A stretch of DNA of 64,000 nt from Betaproteobacteria bacterium Ga0077532 (GTDB lineage Bacteria > Pseudomonadota > Gammaproteobacteria > Burkholderiales > Ga0077523): positions 26,360 through 90,359 of the forward strand of contig LNEE01000006.1 of NCBI GenBank assembly GCA_001464895.1. Direction: 5' to 3'. Both the position numbers and the translations under genes were made by a program. Shown in pieces: positions 14,806-25,333 of this stretch. Each line of letters begins with the position of its first letter. The stretch's first letter is position 1. Below the pieces are notes generated by a model. That model saw nothing but the letters and a program-made list of their open reading frames with translations. It did not search any database and was not told the DNA's origin.

Positions 14806-14836
14806 ACGCCGCTGCCCCAACAGGCAGCGGCGTTGT
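14806..14836 (+). terminator. Terminator-like hairpin between rpsO and pnp
   Basis: ACGCCGCTGCC-CCAACA-GGCAGCGGCGT followed by TGTTG. Confidence 0.55.
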
Positions 14837-14907
14837 TGCGTCTATGGTGGCCTGAGAAAGGTTGCCGGGCTGCGGATGACCGCCTCATTCGTCGAAAGGT
14901 AGACACC

Positions 14908-17013
14908 TTGAACATCTCCAAGAGAACACTCCCGTACGGGAAACACACGCTGACGATCGAAACCGGCGAGATCGCCCGGCAGGCGTCGGGTGCCGTGATG
15001 GTCACCATGGACGACACCGTCGTGCTCGTCTCCGCCGTGGGCAAGAAGAACGCGACCCCCGGCCAGGACTTCTTTCCCCTGACGGTCGACTATCAGGAAC
15101 GCACGTATGCCGCGGGCCGCATCCCCGGCGGCTTCTTCAAGCGCGAAGGTCGTCCGTCGGAGAAGGAGACGCTGACTTCCCGTCTCATCGATCGTCCGAT
15201 CCGCCCGCTGTTCCCCGAGGGCTTCTACAACGAAGTGCAGATCGTCGCGACGGTGATGTCGTCGAATCCGGAAGTGGATTCCGACATCCCCGCGCTCATC
15301 GGCGCCTCTGCGGCGCTCGCGCTGTCCGGCATCCCGTTCGATGGCCCCATCGGCGCCGCGCGCGTGGGCTATGCCAACGGTGAGTACATCCTGAACCCGA
15401 CGCTGACCGAGCTGAAGACGACCGAGCTGAACCTGGTCGTCGCCGGCACCCAGGCTGCCGTGCTGATGGTGGAGTCGGAAGCGAAGGAACTGTCGGAAGA
15501 CATCATGCTGGGCGCCGTTGTGTACGGCCATCAGCAGATGCAGGCCGTGATCGACGCCATCAATTCGTTGGTGGAAGAGGCCGGAAAGCCTCTGTGGGAC
15601 TGGGTCCCGCCCGCTCGGAACGAAGCGCTGATCGCGGCAGTCGAGGCGATCGCGGGTGCCGATCTTCGCGAGGCTTACCGCATCAAGCAGAAGCAGGCTC
15701 GCTCGCAGCGCGTGGACGAACTCCAGGCCCGTGTCGTGGCCGACCTCGTGAAGAATGCCGCCGAGCCTGCCGACGAGCGCACGGTCAAGAACATCTTCAG
15801 CGACATGGAAGCCAAGATCGTCCGCGGTCAGATCCTCGATGGCGAAGCACGCATCGACGGTCGTGACACCCGGACGGTCCGTCCGATCTCGATCCGCACC
15901 GGCATCCTCCCGCGTGCCCACGGTTCGGCACTCTTCACCCGCGGCGAGACGCAGGCCCTCGTGGTCGCGACCCTCGGTACCGCCCGCGACGAACAGATCA
16001 TCGACGCGCTGCAGGGCGAGTACCACGAGCGCTTCATGCTCCACTACAACATGCCTCCCTACGCCACCGGCGAGACCGGTCGCGTCGGTACGCCGAAGCG
16101 TCGCGAAATCGGCCATGGCCGCCTGGCGAAGCGCGCACTGCTCGCCGTGCTCCCGACTCCGGAAGAGTTCGGATACTCGTTCCGCGTCGTGTCGGAAGTC
16201 ACCGAATCCAACGGCTCCAGTTCCATGGCTTCCGTCTGCGGCGGCTGTCTCGCCATGATGGATGCCGGCGTCCCGATGAAGGCCCACGTGGCCGGCATCG
16301 CGATGGGTCTGATCAAGGACGGCAATCGCTTCGCCGTGCTGACCGACATCCTCGGTGACGAGGATCACCTCGGAGACATGGACTTCAAGGTGGCGGGCAC
16401 GGAAGCCGGTGTGACGGCCCTGCAGATGGACATCAAGATTCAGGGCATCACGAAGGAGATCATGCACGCCGCGCTGCTCCAGGCACGTGAAGGCCGCATG
16501 CACATCCTCGGCTTCATGAAGGGTGCGCTCGATGCGCCGCGCGAAGAACTATCCACGTTCGCGCCTCGGATGATGGTCATCAAGATCAAGCCAGAGAAGA
16601 TCCGCGACGTCATCGGCAAGGGCGGTGCGGTCATCCGCAGCATCACGGAAGAGACGGGCACGACCATCGACATCCAGGACGACGGCACGGTCACGATCGC
16701 CTGCGTTTCCACCGAAGGCGGCGAGGCAGCCAAGCGTCGCATCGAGGAGATCACGGCGGAAGTCGAAGTGGGCCGTATCTACGAAGGCACCGTGCTGCGA
16801 CTGCTCGACTTCGGTGCGGTCGTGAGCCTGCTGCCGGGGAAGGATGGTCTCGTGCACATCTCGCAGATCGCCAACGAGCGTGTGAACAGCGTGGCCGACT
16901 ACCTCAAGGAAGGTCAGGCGGTGCGGGTCAAGGTCATCGAGGTGAACGAGAAAGGCCAGGTGCGCCTCTCGATGAAGGCGCTGCTGGAAGGCGCGGAGAC
17001 ACCCGCCTCCTGA
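14908..17013 (+). CDS. pnp: Polyribonucleotide nucleotidyltransferase
   Basis: RNase PH domains, KH ([15 protein letters not shown]) and S1 domains; downstream of rpsO; TTG start inferred. Confidence 0.97.
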   Translation: MNISKRTLPYGKHTLTIETGEIARQASGAVMVTMDDTVVLVSAVGKKNATPGQDFFPLTVDYQERTYAAGRIPGGFFKREGRPSEKETLTSRLIDRPIRPLFPEGFYNEVQIVATVMSSNPEVDSDIPALIGASAALALSGIPFDGPIGAARVGYANGEYILNPTLTELKTTELNLVVAGTQAAVLMVESEAKELSEDIMLGAVVYGHQQMQAVIDAINSLVEEAGKPLWDWVPPARNEALIAAVEAIAGADLREAYRIKQKQARSQRVDELQARVVADLVKNAAEPADERTVKNIFSDMEAKIVRGQILDGEARIDGRDTRTVRPISIRTGILPRAHGSALFTRGETQALVVATLGTARDEQIIDALQGEYHERFMLHYNMPPYATGETGRVGTPKRREIGHGRLAKRALLAVLPTPEEFGYSFRVVSEVTESNGSSSMASVCGGCLAMMDAGVPMKAHVAGIAMGLIKDGNRFAVLTDILGDEDHLGDMDFKVAGTEAGVTALQMDIKIQGITKEIMHAALLQAREGRMHILGFMKGALDAPREELSTFAPRMMVIKIKPEKIRDVIGKGGAVIRSITEETGTTIDIQDDGTVTIACVSTEGGEAAKRRIEEITAEVEVGRIYEGTVLRLLDFGAVVSLLPGKDGLVHISQIANERVNSVADYLKEGQAVRVKVIEVNEKGQVRLSMKALLEGAETPAS

Positions 17014-17065
17014 TGATCGGTTTCGGATCGCCTTCGATTCCACGATCGAAGGATCAGTAGCTCCC

Positions 17066-17093
17066 AACGAAGCCCGCTCCAGCGGGCTTCGTT
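17066..17093 (+). terminator. Stem-loop downstream of pnp
   Basis: Perfect 13-bp stem AACGAAGCCCGCT-CC-AGCGGGCTTCGTT. Confidence 0.6.
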
Positions 17094-17243
17094 GCATCCA
17101 CGGGGATGCACTCCGGCACCCCTGACCGTAATCGACTGCTGACCGGGTGGTTCTGAGCGACTAGAATTCGCCGCCTCACTCCGACCCTGTCAGAGTGAGG
17201 GCTGGGCAGCGCAACGAAAGATAACGAGAACGAGGAGAGCACC

Positions 17244-18950
17244 GTGGGAGATGGCGTACTGGCATTGCTGGCATTCGCCCCGATTCTGATTGCCGGGGTG
17301 TTGCTCGTGGGGTTCCGCATGCCCGCCAAGGTCGCGATGCCCATCGTGTTCGCGCTGACCTGCGCCATCGCGATGTGGGCGTGGGGCATGACCTTCAACC
17401 GCATTGCTGCGTCGACTCTCCAGGGTCTGGTTCTGACAGCCGGTCTGCTCTGGATCATCTTCGGCGCCATCATGCTATTGAACACGCTGAAGTACTCGGG
17501 TGCGATTTCCACGATCCGTGCAGGCTTCTCCAACATCAGCCCCGACCGTCGCATCCAGGTGATCCTGATCGCATGGTTGTTCGGCTGCTTCATCGAAGGG
17601 GCTTCCGGTTTCGGCACGCCGGCGGCCGTGGCTGCGCCGCTCATGGTGGCAGTGGGTTTCCCTGCGCTGGCCGCCGTCGTCTTCGGCATGATGATCCAAT
17701 CGACACCGGTCTCCTTCGGCGCCGTCGGCACGCCGCTCATCGTGGGAGTGCAGGGTGGTCTGGACCGGGTGGCGCTCACCGAGCAACTGGTGTCACGCGG
17801 GCTCGAGTGGGATGCGTTCTTCCGCGTCATCGTGTCCGAGGTGGCGGTGATTCACGCGATCTGCGGAACACTCATCCCGCTGTTTCTCGTCACCTTCATG
17901 ACGCGTTACTTCGGCCGCAATCGATCCTGGACCGAGGGGCTGTCGATCCTTCCCTTCGCGATCTTCGCAGCCTTCAGCTTCACGATTCCGTATGTGCTGG
18001 CAGGCGTCTTTCTCGGCCCGGAGTTCCCTTCGATCATTGGTGGCCTGCTCGGTCTAGGCATCGTCACCGCGGCCGTGAAGCTGGGTTTTCTCGTGCCGAA
18101 GGACACCTGGGATTTCCCGCCCCCCGCAGAATGGCCCGCCACCTGGGTGGGGAACATCCAGATCTCGCTCGACAGCCTCTCGCAGCGACAGATCGGTCGG
18201 TTCATGGCGTGGCTGCCTTACGTGCTGCTTGCGCTCGTGCTCGTGCTCTCACGCACCATCAAGCCGTTCGGCGATGCGCTGAAGTCGATCGATCTGAAGT
18301 TCGCAAACATCCTCGGCGAGCAGGGGATCAACGGAAACTTCCAGGTGCTCTATCTGCCCGGTGGCCTGCTGATCCTGGTGTGCGTTGCCACCTTCTTCCT
18401 GCACCGCATGCGCGTGGCCGATCTCGCGCGGGCGGTTGGCGATTCGAGCGGGACCATCGTCGGCGCAGGCTTCGTGCTGATCTTCACCGTGCCCATGGTG
18501 CGCGTGATGATCAATTCCGGCGTGAACACACTGGAACTGGCAAGCATGCCCATCGCCATGGCGCGCGGCGTGGCGGATCTTATGGGGCAGGTTTACCCGC
18601 TCTTCGCGCCATCGGTCGGCGCGCTCGGCGCCTTTCTGGCGGGTTCGAACACCGTCAGCAATCTGATGCTGAGCCAGTTCCAGTACGAGACGGCGTCCCT
18701 GCTCGGACTTTCAGGCGCGTTGCTCGTGGCGACCCAGAGCGTGGGCGCGGCAGCCGGGAACATGATCGCGATCCACAACGTGGTGGCGGCCTCGGCCACG
18801 GTGGGACTGCTCGGGCGCGAAGGCATCACATTGCGGATCACGGTCCTGCCGACGATCTACTACGTGCTGCTCGCCGGCACGATCGGCATGATTGCGTTGC
18901 ACGTCGTGGGTGTCACGGATCCACTGCTCGGCATCCGCCCGGGCCAGTAG
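17244..18950 (+). CDS. L-lactate permease (LldP/LctP family)
   Basis: Multi-TM protein with [54 protein letters not shown] typical of LctP. Confidence 0.9.
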   Translation: MGDGVLALLAFAPILIAGVLLVGFRMPAKVAMPIVFALTCAIAMWAWGMTFNRIAASTLQGLVLTAGLLWIIFGAIMLLNTLKYSGAISTIRAGFSNISPDRRIQVILIAWLFGCFIEGASGFGTPAAVAAPLMVAVGFPALAAVVFGMMIQSTPVSFGAVGTPLIVGVQGGLDRVALTEQLVSRGLEWDAFFRVIVSEVAVIHAICGTLIPLFLVTFMTRYFGRNRSWTEGLSILPFAIFAAFSFTIPYVLAGVFLGPEFPSIIGGLLGLGIVTAAVKLGFLVPKDTWDFPPPAEWPATWVGNIQISLDSLSQRQIGRFMAWLPYVLLALVLVLSRTIKPFGDALKSIDLKFANILGEQGINGNFQVLYLPGGLLILVCVATFFLHRMRVADLARAVGDSSGTIVGAGFVLIFTVPMVRVMINSGVNTLELASMPIAMARGVADLMGQVYPLFAPSVGALGAFLAGSNTVSNLMLSQFQYETASLLGLSGALLVATQSVGAAAGNMIAIHNVVAASATVGLLGREGITLRITVLPTIYYVLLAGTIGMIALHVVGVTDPLLGIRPGQ

Positions 18951-19050
18951 TGCGAACAGGCCCTAGCCAGGCTCGTATGCAATCACTGCCAAGCCTGCCG
19001 GTGCGCGGTGCCGCAGGTGCCAGCAGATCCCCTTCGGAGGAACAGCAACG

Positions 19051-20751
19051 ATGACGCAGGCCCCGGAACTGCCGCACGGCGGAAAGATCCTCGTGGACGC
19101 CCTCGTGACCCACGGCGTCGACACTGCCTTCTGCGTGCCCGGCGAGAGTTATCTCGCAGTGCTCGATGCGCTGCACGACGTGCAGGACAAGGTGCGGCTC
19201 ATCGTCTGCCGGCAGGAAGGCGGCGCCTCGTTCATGGCCGAGGCCTACGGCAAGCTGACCGGTCGCCCCGGCATCTGTTTCGTCACGCGCGGACCCGGCG
19301 CGACGAATGCCTCCATCGGGGTGCACACGGCCCAGCAGGATTCCACACCGATGATTCTCTTCGTCGGTCAGATCGGCGGCGATGTCGTCGAGCGCGAGGC
19401 CTTCCAGGAGGTCGACTATCGGCGGATGTTCGGCGGCATGGTGAAGTGGGTCGCGCAGATCGATCGCGCCGAGCGGATCCCGGAACTCGTCAGCCATGCC
19501 TTCCACGTCGCGGTGTCCGGTCGGCCCGGTCCGGTGGTGCTCGCGTTGCCTGAAGACATGCTCACCACCCGCACCACCGCTCCGGAGACGCAGCGTTACC
19601 AGCGCGTCGCCGCGAGCCCGAACATGCGCGACATGGCGAAGCTCCGGCACCTGCTGCAGAGCTGTCGCAAGCCGATGATGATCCTCGGCGGCGGAGACTG
19701 GACGCCCGCGGCCTGCGCCCACATGCAGCGGTTCGCGGAGCGCAACCACCTGCCCGTCGCCTGCACGTTTCGACGTCAGGACCTCTTCGACAACCTCCAC
19801 GAGTTGTACGCGGGGGATGTCGGTCTCGGCATCGCGCCGAAACTTCAGAAGCGCTTGAAGGAATCGGATCTCGTCATCTGCGTGGGCGCGCGTCTGGGTG
19901 AATCGACGACGGGCGGTTACACGCTCTTCGACGTGCCGCGACTGCAGCAGCGCTTCGTCCATGTGCATCCTGGCGCGGAGGAACTGGGCCGCGTGTATCA
20001 GGCCGAGTTGATGATCAACGCCGGCATGCCCGAGTTCTGCGAAGCCGCTGCCGTCCTCGGGCCTGCCGAATGGGAGAACTGGGCCGACTGGAGTGCCGCT
20101 GCGCACGCCGACTACATCGAGACCCTGGCGCCGGTGACCGTGCCTGGCCCGGTCAACCCGAGCGAGATCGTCCACTGGCTCTCGAAGCGGTTGCCCCGTG
20201 ATTCGATCCTGACCAACGGCGCCGGGAATTTCGCGGGGTGGTTGCACCGGTTCTATCCGTACGCGCCGATGCGCACCCAGCTCGGGCCCACCAACGGCGC
20301 GATGGGCTACGGAGTACCGGCGGGCATCGCGGCCAAGGCCGTGCATCCGGATCGCGTGGTTGTCACCTTCTCCGGCGACGGCGACTTCCTGATGAACGGG
20401 CAGGAGTTCGCCACGGCGGCCCAGTACGGCATCGCGGTGATCGTCGTCGTTGTCAACAACGGGATGTACGGCACGATCCGTATGCACCAGGAGCGCGAGT
20501 ACCCGGCACGGGTGCACGGCACGGCGCTATCGAATCCGGACTTCGCAGCGTTGGCGCGGGCGTACGGCGGACACGGCGAGACGGTCACTGCCACCGCCGA
20601 TTTCCCTGCGGCATTCGAGCGTGCTGTGGCCTCGGGCAAGCCGTCGCTGATCGAAGTGCAGATCGACCCGGAAGTGATCACCACGCGGATGACGCTTTCC
20701 GCCATCCGCACGAAGGCGCAGCAGGCGGCGGGTCAGAACCCCACGGCCTGA
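19051..20751 (+). CDS. Thiamine pyrophosphate-dependent enzyme (acetolactate synthase large-subunit-like)
   Basis: GESYLAVLDAL...RQEGGASFMAEAYGKLTGRPGICFVTRGPGATNA; TPP motif SGDGDFLMNGQEFATAAQYGIAVIVVVVNNGMYGTI. Confidence 0.88.
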   Translation: MTQAPELPHGGKILVDALVTHGVDTAFCVPGESYLAVLDALHDVQDKVRLIVCRQEGGASFMAEAYGKLTGRPGICFVTRGPGATNASIGVHTAQQDSTPMILFVGQIGGDVVEREAFQEVDYRRMFGGMVKWVAQIDRAERIPELVSHAFHVAVSGRPGPVVLALPEDMLTTRTTAPETQRYQRVAASPNMRDMAKLRHLLQSCRKPMMILGGGDWTPAACAHMQRFAERNHLPVACTFRRQDLFDNLHELYAGDVGLGIAPKLQKRLKESDLVICVGARLGESTTGGYTLFDVPRLQQRFVHVHPGAEELGRVYQAELMINAGMPEFCEAAAVLGPAEWENWADWSAAAHADYIETLAPVTVPGPVNPSEIVHWLSKRLPRDSILTNGAGNFAGWLHRFYPYAPMRTQLGPTNGAMGYGVPAGIAAKAVHPDRVVVTFSGDGDFLMNGQEFATAAQYGIAVIVVVVNNGMYGTIRMHQEREYPARVHGTALSNPDFAALARAYGGHGETVTATADFPAAFERAVASGKPSLIEVQIDPEVITTRMTLSAIRTKAQQAAGQNPTA

Positions 20752-22331
20752 CCGTCGCGCCGCGGCTCGGAGGCTGCGAGGTAGCCACGGGGGAGGCGAT
20801 GGATGAGCTGCGCCGCACCGAACTCGAGGTTGCCGCGCGGCATCACGCGGACGCGATGGCCGAGGCGCTCGAGGCCGGAGACCGTCTCGGCGGGCATGTG
20901 GTGCTCCACCTGCAACGAGCCGTCCTTCGACACCTTCCAGCGCGGCGCATCCGCTGCCGCCTGCGGGTTCTGCCGGTGATCGGCGAGACGGACCATCATC
21001 TGCACGTGGCCCTGCGCCTGCATGTCGCCACCCATCACGCCGAAACTCATGACCGCCTCGCCACCGCGAGTGACGAACGCCGGAATGATCGTGTGGAAGG
21101 GGCGCTTGCCCGGAGCTGCTTCATTGGGGTGTCCGGGTTGCAGGCTGAAGCACGCGCCGCGGTTCTGCAGACTGATGCCGGTGCCGGGCACCACCACGCC
21201 CGACCCGAACCCCATGTAGTTCGACTGGATGTACGAGATCATCATCCCGCCCGCGTCGGCGGCGGTGAGGTAGACGGTCCCGGAGTCGGGCGGTGATCCG
21301 GCGCCGAAGTCCTGGGCGCGTCGTCGATCGACGCGCTGCATGCGCTTGGCGAGGTAGTCCGGATTCAGCAGATCGGACGAATGCACCAGCATCGACGCGT
21401 GATCGGCCACGTGCGCGTAGGCATCCGCGAACGCGAGCTTCATGGCCTCGGCCTGCAGGTGCACGCTTTCTGCCGACTCCGGCGGCAGGGCGGCCATGTC
21501 GAAGTGCTGGAGGATGCCGAGCGCGATGAGGGCGGCGATCCCCTGGCCGTTCGGCGGGATCTCATGGAGTTCGTAGTCGCGGTAGGCCTGGCGGATCGGC
21601 TCCACCCAGTCGGCGTGGTGCGCCGCGAGATCGTCGATGGTCATCGCGCCACCCGTGGCGGCCGCGTGATCGGCAATGCGACGGGCGAGCGCACCGCGAT
21701 AGAACGATTCGCCATCGGTGGCGGCGATCTCGCGCAGCGTGCGCGCCTGGTCGGGGAACGTGAACCACTCGCCGACCTGCGGAGCGCGGCCATGCCTGAG
21801 GAAGGCCTCCACGAACCCCGGCTGCTCGCGAAGCGCGTCCGCTTGCGCCGCCCACTGGCCGGCGATCGTGGGCGAGACGGCGAATCCGTGCTCCGCGTAG
21901 TGGATGGCGGGTTCGAACAGCTTCGCGAACGGGAGGCGCCCATGCGCTTTCGACAGCGTCGTCCACGCCGACACGGCACCGGGGACAGTGACGGTGTCCC
22001 AGCCACGCGTCGGCATCGTCGTCCGATCTCCGAAGCGGTCCCGGGTCCACGTCGCAGGCGCCCGGCCGGACGCGTTCAAGCCATGCAATCGGCCATTGAC
22101 CCAGAGCAGCGCGAAAGCATCCGAGCCGATGCCGTTCATGACCGGCTCCACGACCGTCAGCGTGATGGCCGTGGCGACGATGGCATCGACTGCATTCCCG
22201 CCCGCCTGGAGCATCTGAAGCCCCGCCTGCGCTGCGAGGGGCTGCGACGTTGCCACGGCGTTCTCCGCCAGCACGGGCATGCGACGGGACGCGTAAGGGA
22301 AATCCCACGTAAAGTCGGTCACGGATGTCAT
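20733..22331 (-). CDS. Gamma-glutamyltransferase family protein
   Basis: ATSQPLAAQAGLQMLQAGGNAVDAIVATAITLTVVEPVMNGIGSDAF...ASGRAP; start trimmed to the ATGA overlap with tctA. Confidence 0.92.
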   Translation of the reverse strand: MTSVTDFTWDFPYASRRMPVLAENAVATSQPLAAQAGLQMLQAGGNAVDAIVATAITLTVVEPVMNGIGSDAFALLWVNGRLHGLNASGRAPATWTRDRFGDRTTMPTRGWDTVTVPGAVSAWTTLSKAHGRLPFAKLFEPAIHYAEHGFAVSPTIAGQWAAQADALREQPGFVEAFLRHGRAPQVGEWFTFPDQARTLREIAATDGESFYRGALARRIADHAAATGGAMTIDDLAAHHADWVEPIRQAYRDYELHEIPPNGQGIAALIALGILQHFDMAALPPESAESVHLQAEAMKLAFADAYAHVADHASMLVHSSDLLNPDYLAKRMQRVDRRRAQDFGAGSPPDSGTVYLTAADAGGMMISYIQSNYMGFGSGVVVPGTGISLQNRGACFSLQPGHPNEAAPGKRPFHTIIPAFVTRGGEAVMSFGVMGGDMQAQGHVQMMVRLADHRQNPQAAADAPRWKVSKDGSLQVEHHMPAETVSGLERLGHRVRVMPRGNLEFGAAQLIHRLPRGYLAASEPRRDGQAVGF

Positions 22332-23827
22332 TCCTGGAATGCCTTGTCCCGCGCCTTGCGAATATTTGGCGCGACGACGGCGAGCAGCAGCAGGATCGCT
22401 GCAACCAGCAGCCCGGCGGAGAGCGGGCGGGTGAAGAAAACCGTCGGATCGCCCCGTGCGATGGTGAGCGCCCGACGGAAGTTGTCCTCGAGGAGAGGGC
22501 CCAGCACGAGCCCGAGCAGCAGCGGCGCCGGTTCGCAGCCGAGCCGGATGAGCACATAGCCGAGAAGGCCGAACCCGGCGGCGATGAAGACCTCGACGAC
22601 GCTGGAGTTCAGGCTGTACACGCCCACGACGGAGAACAGCAGGATGGCGGGGTAGAGCAGCCGATACCGCACCGACAGCAGTTTCACCCAGAGCCCGATC
22701 ATCGGGAGATTGAGAAGCACCAGCATCAGGTTGCCCACCCACATGCTCGCGATCATTCCCCAGAACAGGTCGGGCTGACTCGACATCACCTGCGGGCCGG
22801 GCTGGATTCCCTGGATCATCATCGCGCCCACCATCAGCGCCATCACCGGGTTGGTGGGCAGGCCCAGGGTCAGCATCGGGATGAACGAGGTCTGCGCACC
22901 GGCGTTGTTCGCCGACTCCGGACCCGCGACGCCCTCGATCGCGCCCTTGCCGAATCGTGACGGATCCTTCGCGATGCGCTTCTCCAGCATGTACGACGCG
23001 AACGATCCGAGCATCGCGCCACCTCCCGGCAACACGCCGAGCAGGGATCCGATGCCTGTGCCGCGCAGGATCGCGCCGCTCGCCTGCTTGAGTTCCTTCC
23101 ATCCCGGGAGCAGGCGGCCGAGCGGTCGCGAGAGGATCTCGCGGTCCTCAGGGCGATCGAAGCTGGCGATGATCCCTGCGAAGCCGAAGAGGCCCATGGC
23201 GACCACCACGAATCCGAGTCCATCGGAAAGCTCCGGGAGCCCGAACGTGTAGCGCTGGTCGCCCGTGGTGGTGTCCATGCCCACGAGCCCGAGCAGTACG
23301 CCGAGGACGACCATCGCGACGGCCTTCAGCAGCGACCCCTGCGCGAGGACCACGGCCGCCACGAGGCCGAGCACCATCAGCGAGAAGTACTCCGGTGCAC
23401 CGAACTTCACGGCGAACTCGGCGAGCGGTGGCGCGGCAGCGGCGAGCAGCAGAGTTGCCACGCAACCGGCGAAGAACGACCCGATTGCGGCGATCGCCAA
23501 TGCATGTCCGGCGCGCCCATCGCGGGCCATGGCGTATCCGTCGAGACACGTCACGACGGAAGACGCCTCGCCGGGAAGGTTGACGAGGATGGCAGAGGTG
23601 GAGCCGCCGTACTGCGCACCGTAGTAGATGCCGGCCAGCATGATGAGCGCCGACGTCGGTGGCAGGTGGAAGGTGAAAGGCAGGAGCATCGAGATCGTCG
23701 CGACCGGACCGATGCCTGGCAGCACACCGATCAGCGTGCCGAGCACGACGCCAACGAAACAGTAGAGCAGGTTGGCCGGCGTGAGGGCGACCTCCAGGCC
23801 GAGACCCAGGTGTTCGATGAGTTCCAT
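22328..23827 (-). CDS. Tripartite tricarboxylate transporter TctA-family permease
   Basis: IGVLPGIGPVATISMLLPFTFHLPPTSALIMLAGIYYGAQYGGSTSAILVNLPGEASSVVTCLDGYAMARDGRAGHAL. Confidence 0.95.
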   Translation of the reverse strand: MELIEHLGLGLEVALTPANLLYCFVGVVLGTLIGVLPGIGPVATISMLLPFTFHLPPTSALIMLAGIYYGAQYGGSTSAILVNLPGEASSVVTCLDGYAMARDGRAGHALAIAAIGSFFAGCVATLLLAAAAPPLAEFAVKFGAPEYFSLMVLGLVAAVVLAQGSLLKAVAMVVLGVLLGLVGMDTTTGDQRYTFGLPELSDGLGFVVVAMGLFGFAGIIASFDRPEDREILSRPLGRLLPGWKELKQASGAILRGTGIGSLLGVLPGGGAMLGSFASYMLEKRIAKDPSRFGKGAIEGVAGPESANNAGAQTSFIPMLTLGLPTNPVMALMVGAMMIQGIQPGPQVMSSQPDLFWGMIASMWVGNLMLVLLNLPMIGLWVKLLSVRYRLLYPAILLFSVVGVYSLNSSVVEVFIAAGFGLLGYVLIRLGCEPAPLLLGLVLGPLLEDNFRRALTIARGDPTVFFTRPLSAGLLVAAILLLLAVVAPNIRKARDKAFQE

Positions 23828-23953
23828 CTAGTGTCTCGACACGGAAGTTGGCGAACATTGGTCGGTGTCGCGGAGACCGATAGCGGAGCGCACTGGCCGT
23901 CGATTGCGCGCGGCGCGTTCCGACGTTGCGATACTTCCGTGTCGAGACACTAG
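23828..23953. repeat. 126-bp element bounded by 21-bp perfect inverted repeats (MITE-like)
   Basis: 23828-23848 ctagtgtctcgacacggaagt and 23933-23953 acttccgtgtcgagacactag are exact reverse complements. Confidence 0.85.
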
Positions 23954-24420
23954 GAGCCCCCTGCTTCGGGCCACAGTGCGAGCGGCATGCCCAGCCCGAG
24001 TACGAAGACCAGCCACGCGATCACGTTCATCGACACCGCGAGCACGAGGGCTTCGATCACGCCACGCTTGCGTTCAGCGTACGCCGACACGAGGGTGAGT
24101 GCGGTGATCGAGGCGACCAGTCCGAAACGCTCCAGACCGAATCCGAACAGCACGATGCCGCCCAGCACCGTGACGATCGCACGCCATGACCATGGTGGCG
24201 CCGCCTCCGAGATGGACCGACGATGGCGCAGACCCAGGATCGCGACGACGGCACCGAGGAAGAGCAGGAGCGCACTCATCATCCGCGGGAAGTAACCGGG
24301 CCCCATGTGGAGGAGGGTGCCCGTCCGGTAATCCGCCCCGATCGCCAGCGCGCCTGCGCCCACGACCATGAACAGCACACCGGCGGCCGTGTCCTTCGGC
24401 ACACCCAGGATGTTCGACAC
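23950..24420 (-). CDS. Tripartite tricarboxylate transporter TctB-family small permease
   Basis: GVLFMVVGAGALAIGADYRTGTLLHMGPGYFPRMMSALLLFLGAVVAI; upstream of tctA. Confidence 0.88.
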   Translation of the reverse strand: MSNILGVPKDTAAGVLFMVVGAGALAIGADYRTGTLLHMGPGYFPRMMSALLLFLGAVVAILGLRHRRSISEAAPPWSWRAIVTVLGGIVLFGFGLERFGLVASITALTLVSAYAERKRGVIEALVLAVSMNVIAWLVFVLGLGMPLALWPEAGGS

Positions 24421-24643
24421 GCCTCCCGCCCCCAGTCATTCTTGGAATGGGCCTATTCTTTCACACGCCTGCCGAAATTCGCAGCGGTCATGCGGATTGG
24501 GCGGTTTGCTATCATCCGGCCCTCGCGCACCCACGGGATTCTTCGACGTGGGGACGACGATGCGTCGATGTCGTCCGGCCGCGCCGGCCTTGCCATCCGC
24601 CTCATCTGCGCGATCACCTCGCACCTGGACCCGACCCCCGCGC

Positions 24644-25279
24644 ATGGCGCAACTCTTTTCCATCCACCCCGTGAACCCGCAGCCGAGACTCGTCGAGCGG
24701 GCAGCGGCGATGGTGCGCAGCGGCGGCGTCATCGCGTATCCGACCGACTCCTGCTATGCGCTCGGTTGCCAGCTCGGCAACAAGGACGCGATCGAACGCA
24801 TCCGCACGATCCGACAGTTCGACGACCGTCACCACCTCACGCTCGTCTGCCGAGACCTCAGCGAGGTCGCGCAGTACGCGCAGGTCGGCAACCAGCAGTA
24901 CCGCCTCATGAAGAGTGCGACTCCGGGAAGCTTCACGTTCATCCTCCGCGCGTCGCGGGAAGTGCCGCGTCGGTTGCAGCATCCGAAGCGGTCCACCATC
25001 GGTCTGCGCATTCCCGATCAGCTGGTGGCGCTCGCGCTCCTCGATGCGTTGGGTGAGCCGATGGTGTCCGCCACCCTGATGCTTCGCGACGACCCGATCC
25101 CGCCGACCGATCCCGCCGAGATCCGGGCGCAGCTGGAGCACGACATCGATCTGGTGATCGACGGGGGGCCGTGCGGCGTCGAGCCGACGACGGTCGTCGA
25201 TCTCACCGGGGACGCCCCGGAACTGATCCGGCGCGGTCGTGGTGACCCGGCCCGTGTCGGGATCGAAGACCCGGCATGA
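24644..25279 (+). CDS. L-threonylcarbamoyladenylate synthase (Sua5/YciO/YrdC family)
   Basis: GGVIAYPTDSCYALGCQLGNKDAIERI...KSATPGSFTFILRASREVPRRLQHPKRSTIGLRIPD. Confidence 0.92.
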   Translation: MAQLFSIHPVNPQPRLVERAAAMVRSGGVIAYPTDSCYALGCQLGNKDAIERIRTIRQFDDRHHLTLVCRDLSEVAQYAQVGNQQYRLMKSATPGSFTFILRASREVPRRLQHPKRSTIGLRIPDQLVALALLDALGEPMVSATLMLRDDPIPPTDPAEIRAQLEHDIDLVIDGGPCGVEPTTVVDLTGDAPELIRRGRGDPARVGIEDPA

Positions 25280-25333
25280 TCTCCGCACCGTTCCATACGC
25301 AATCCAAGACCTCCATCCAGGAATAGACATCCA

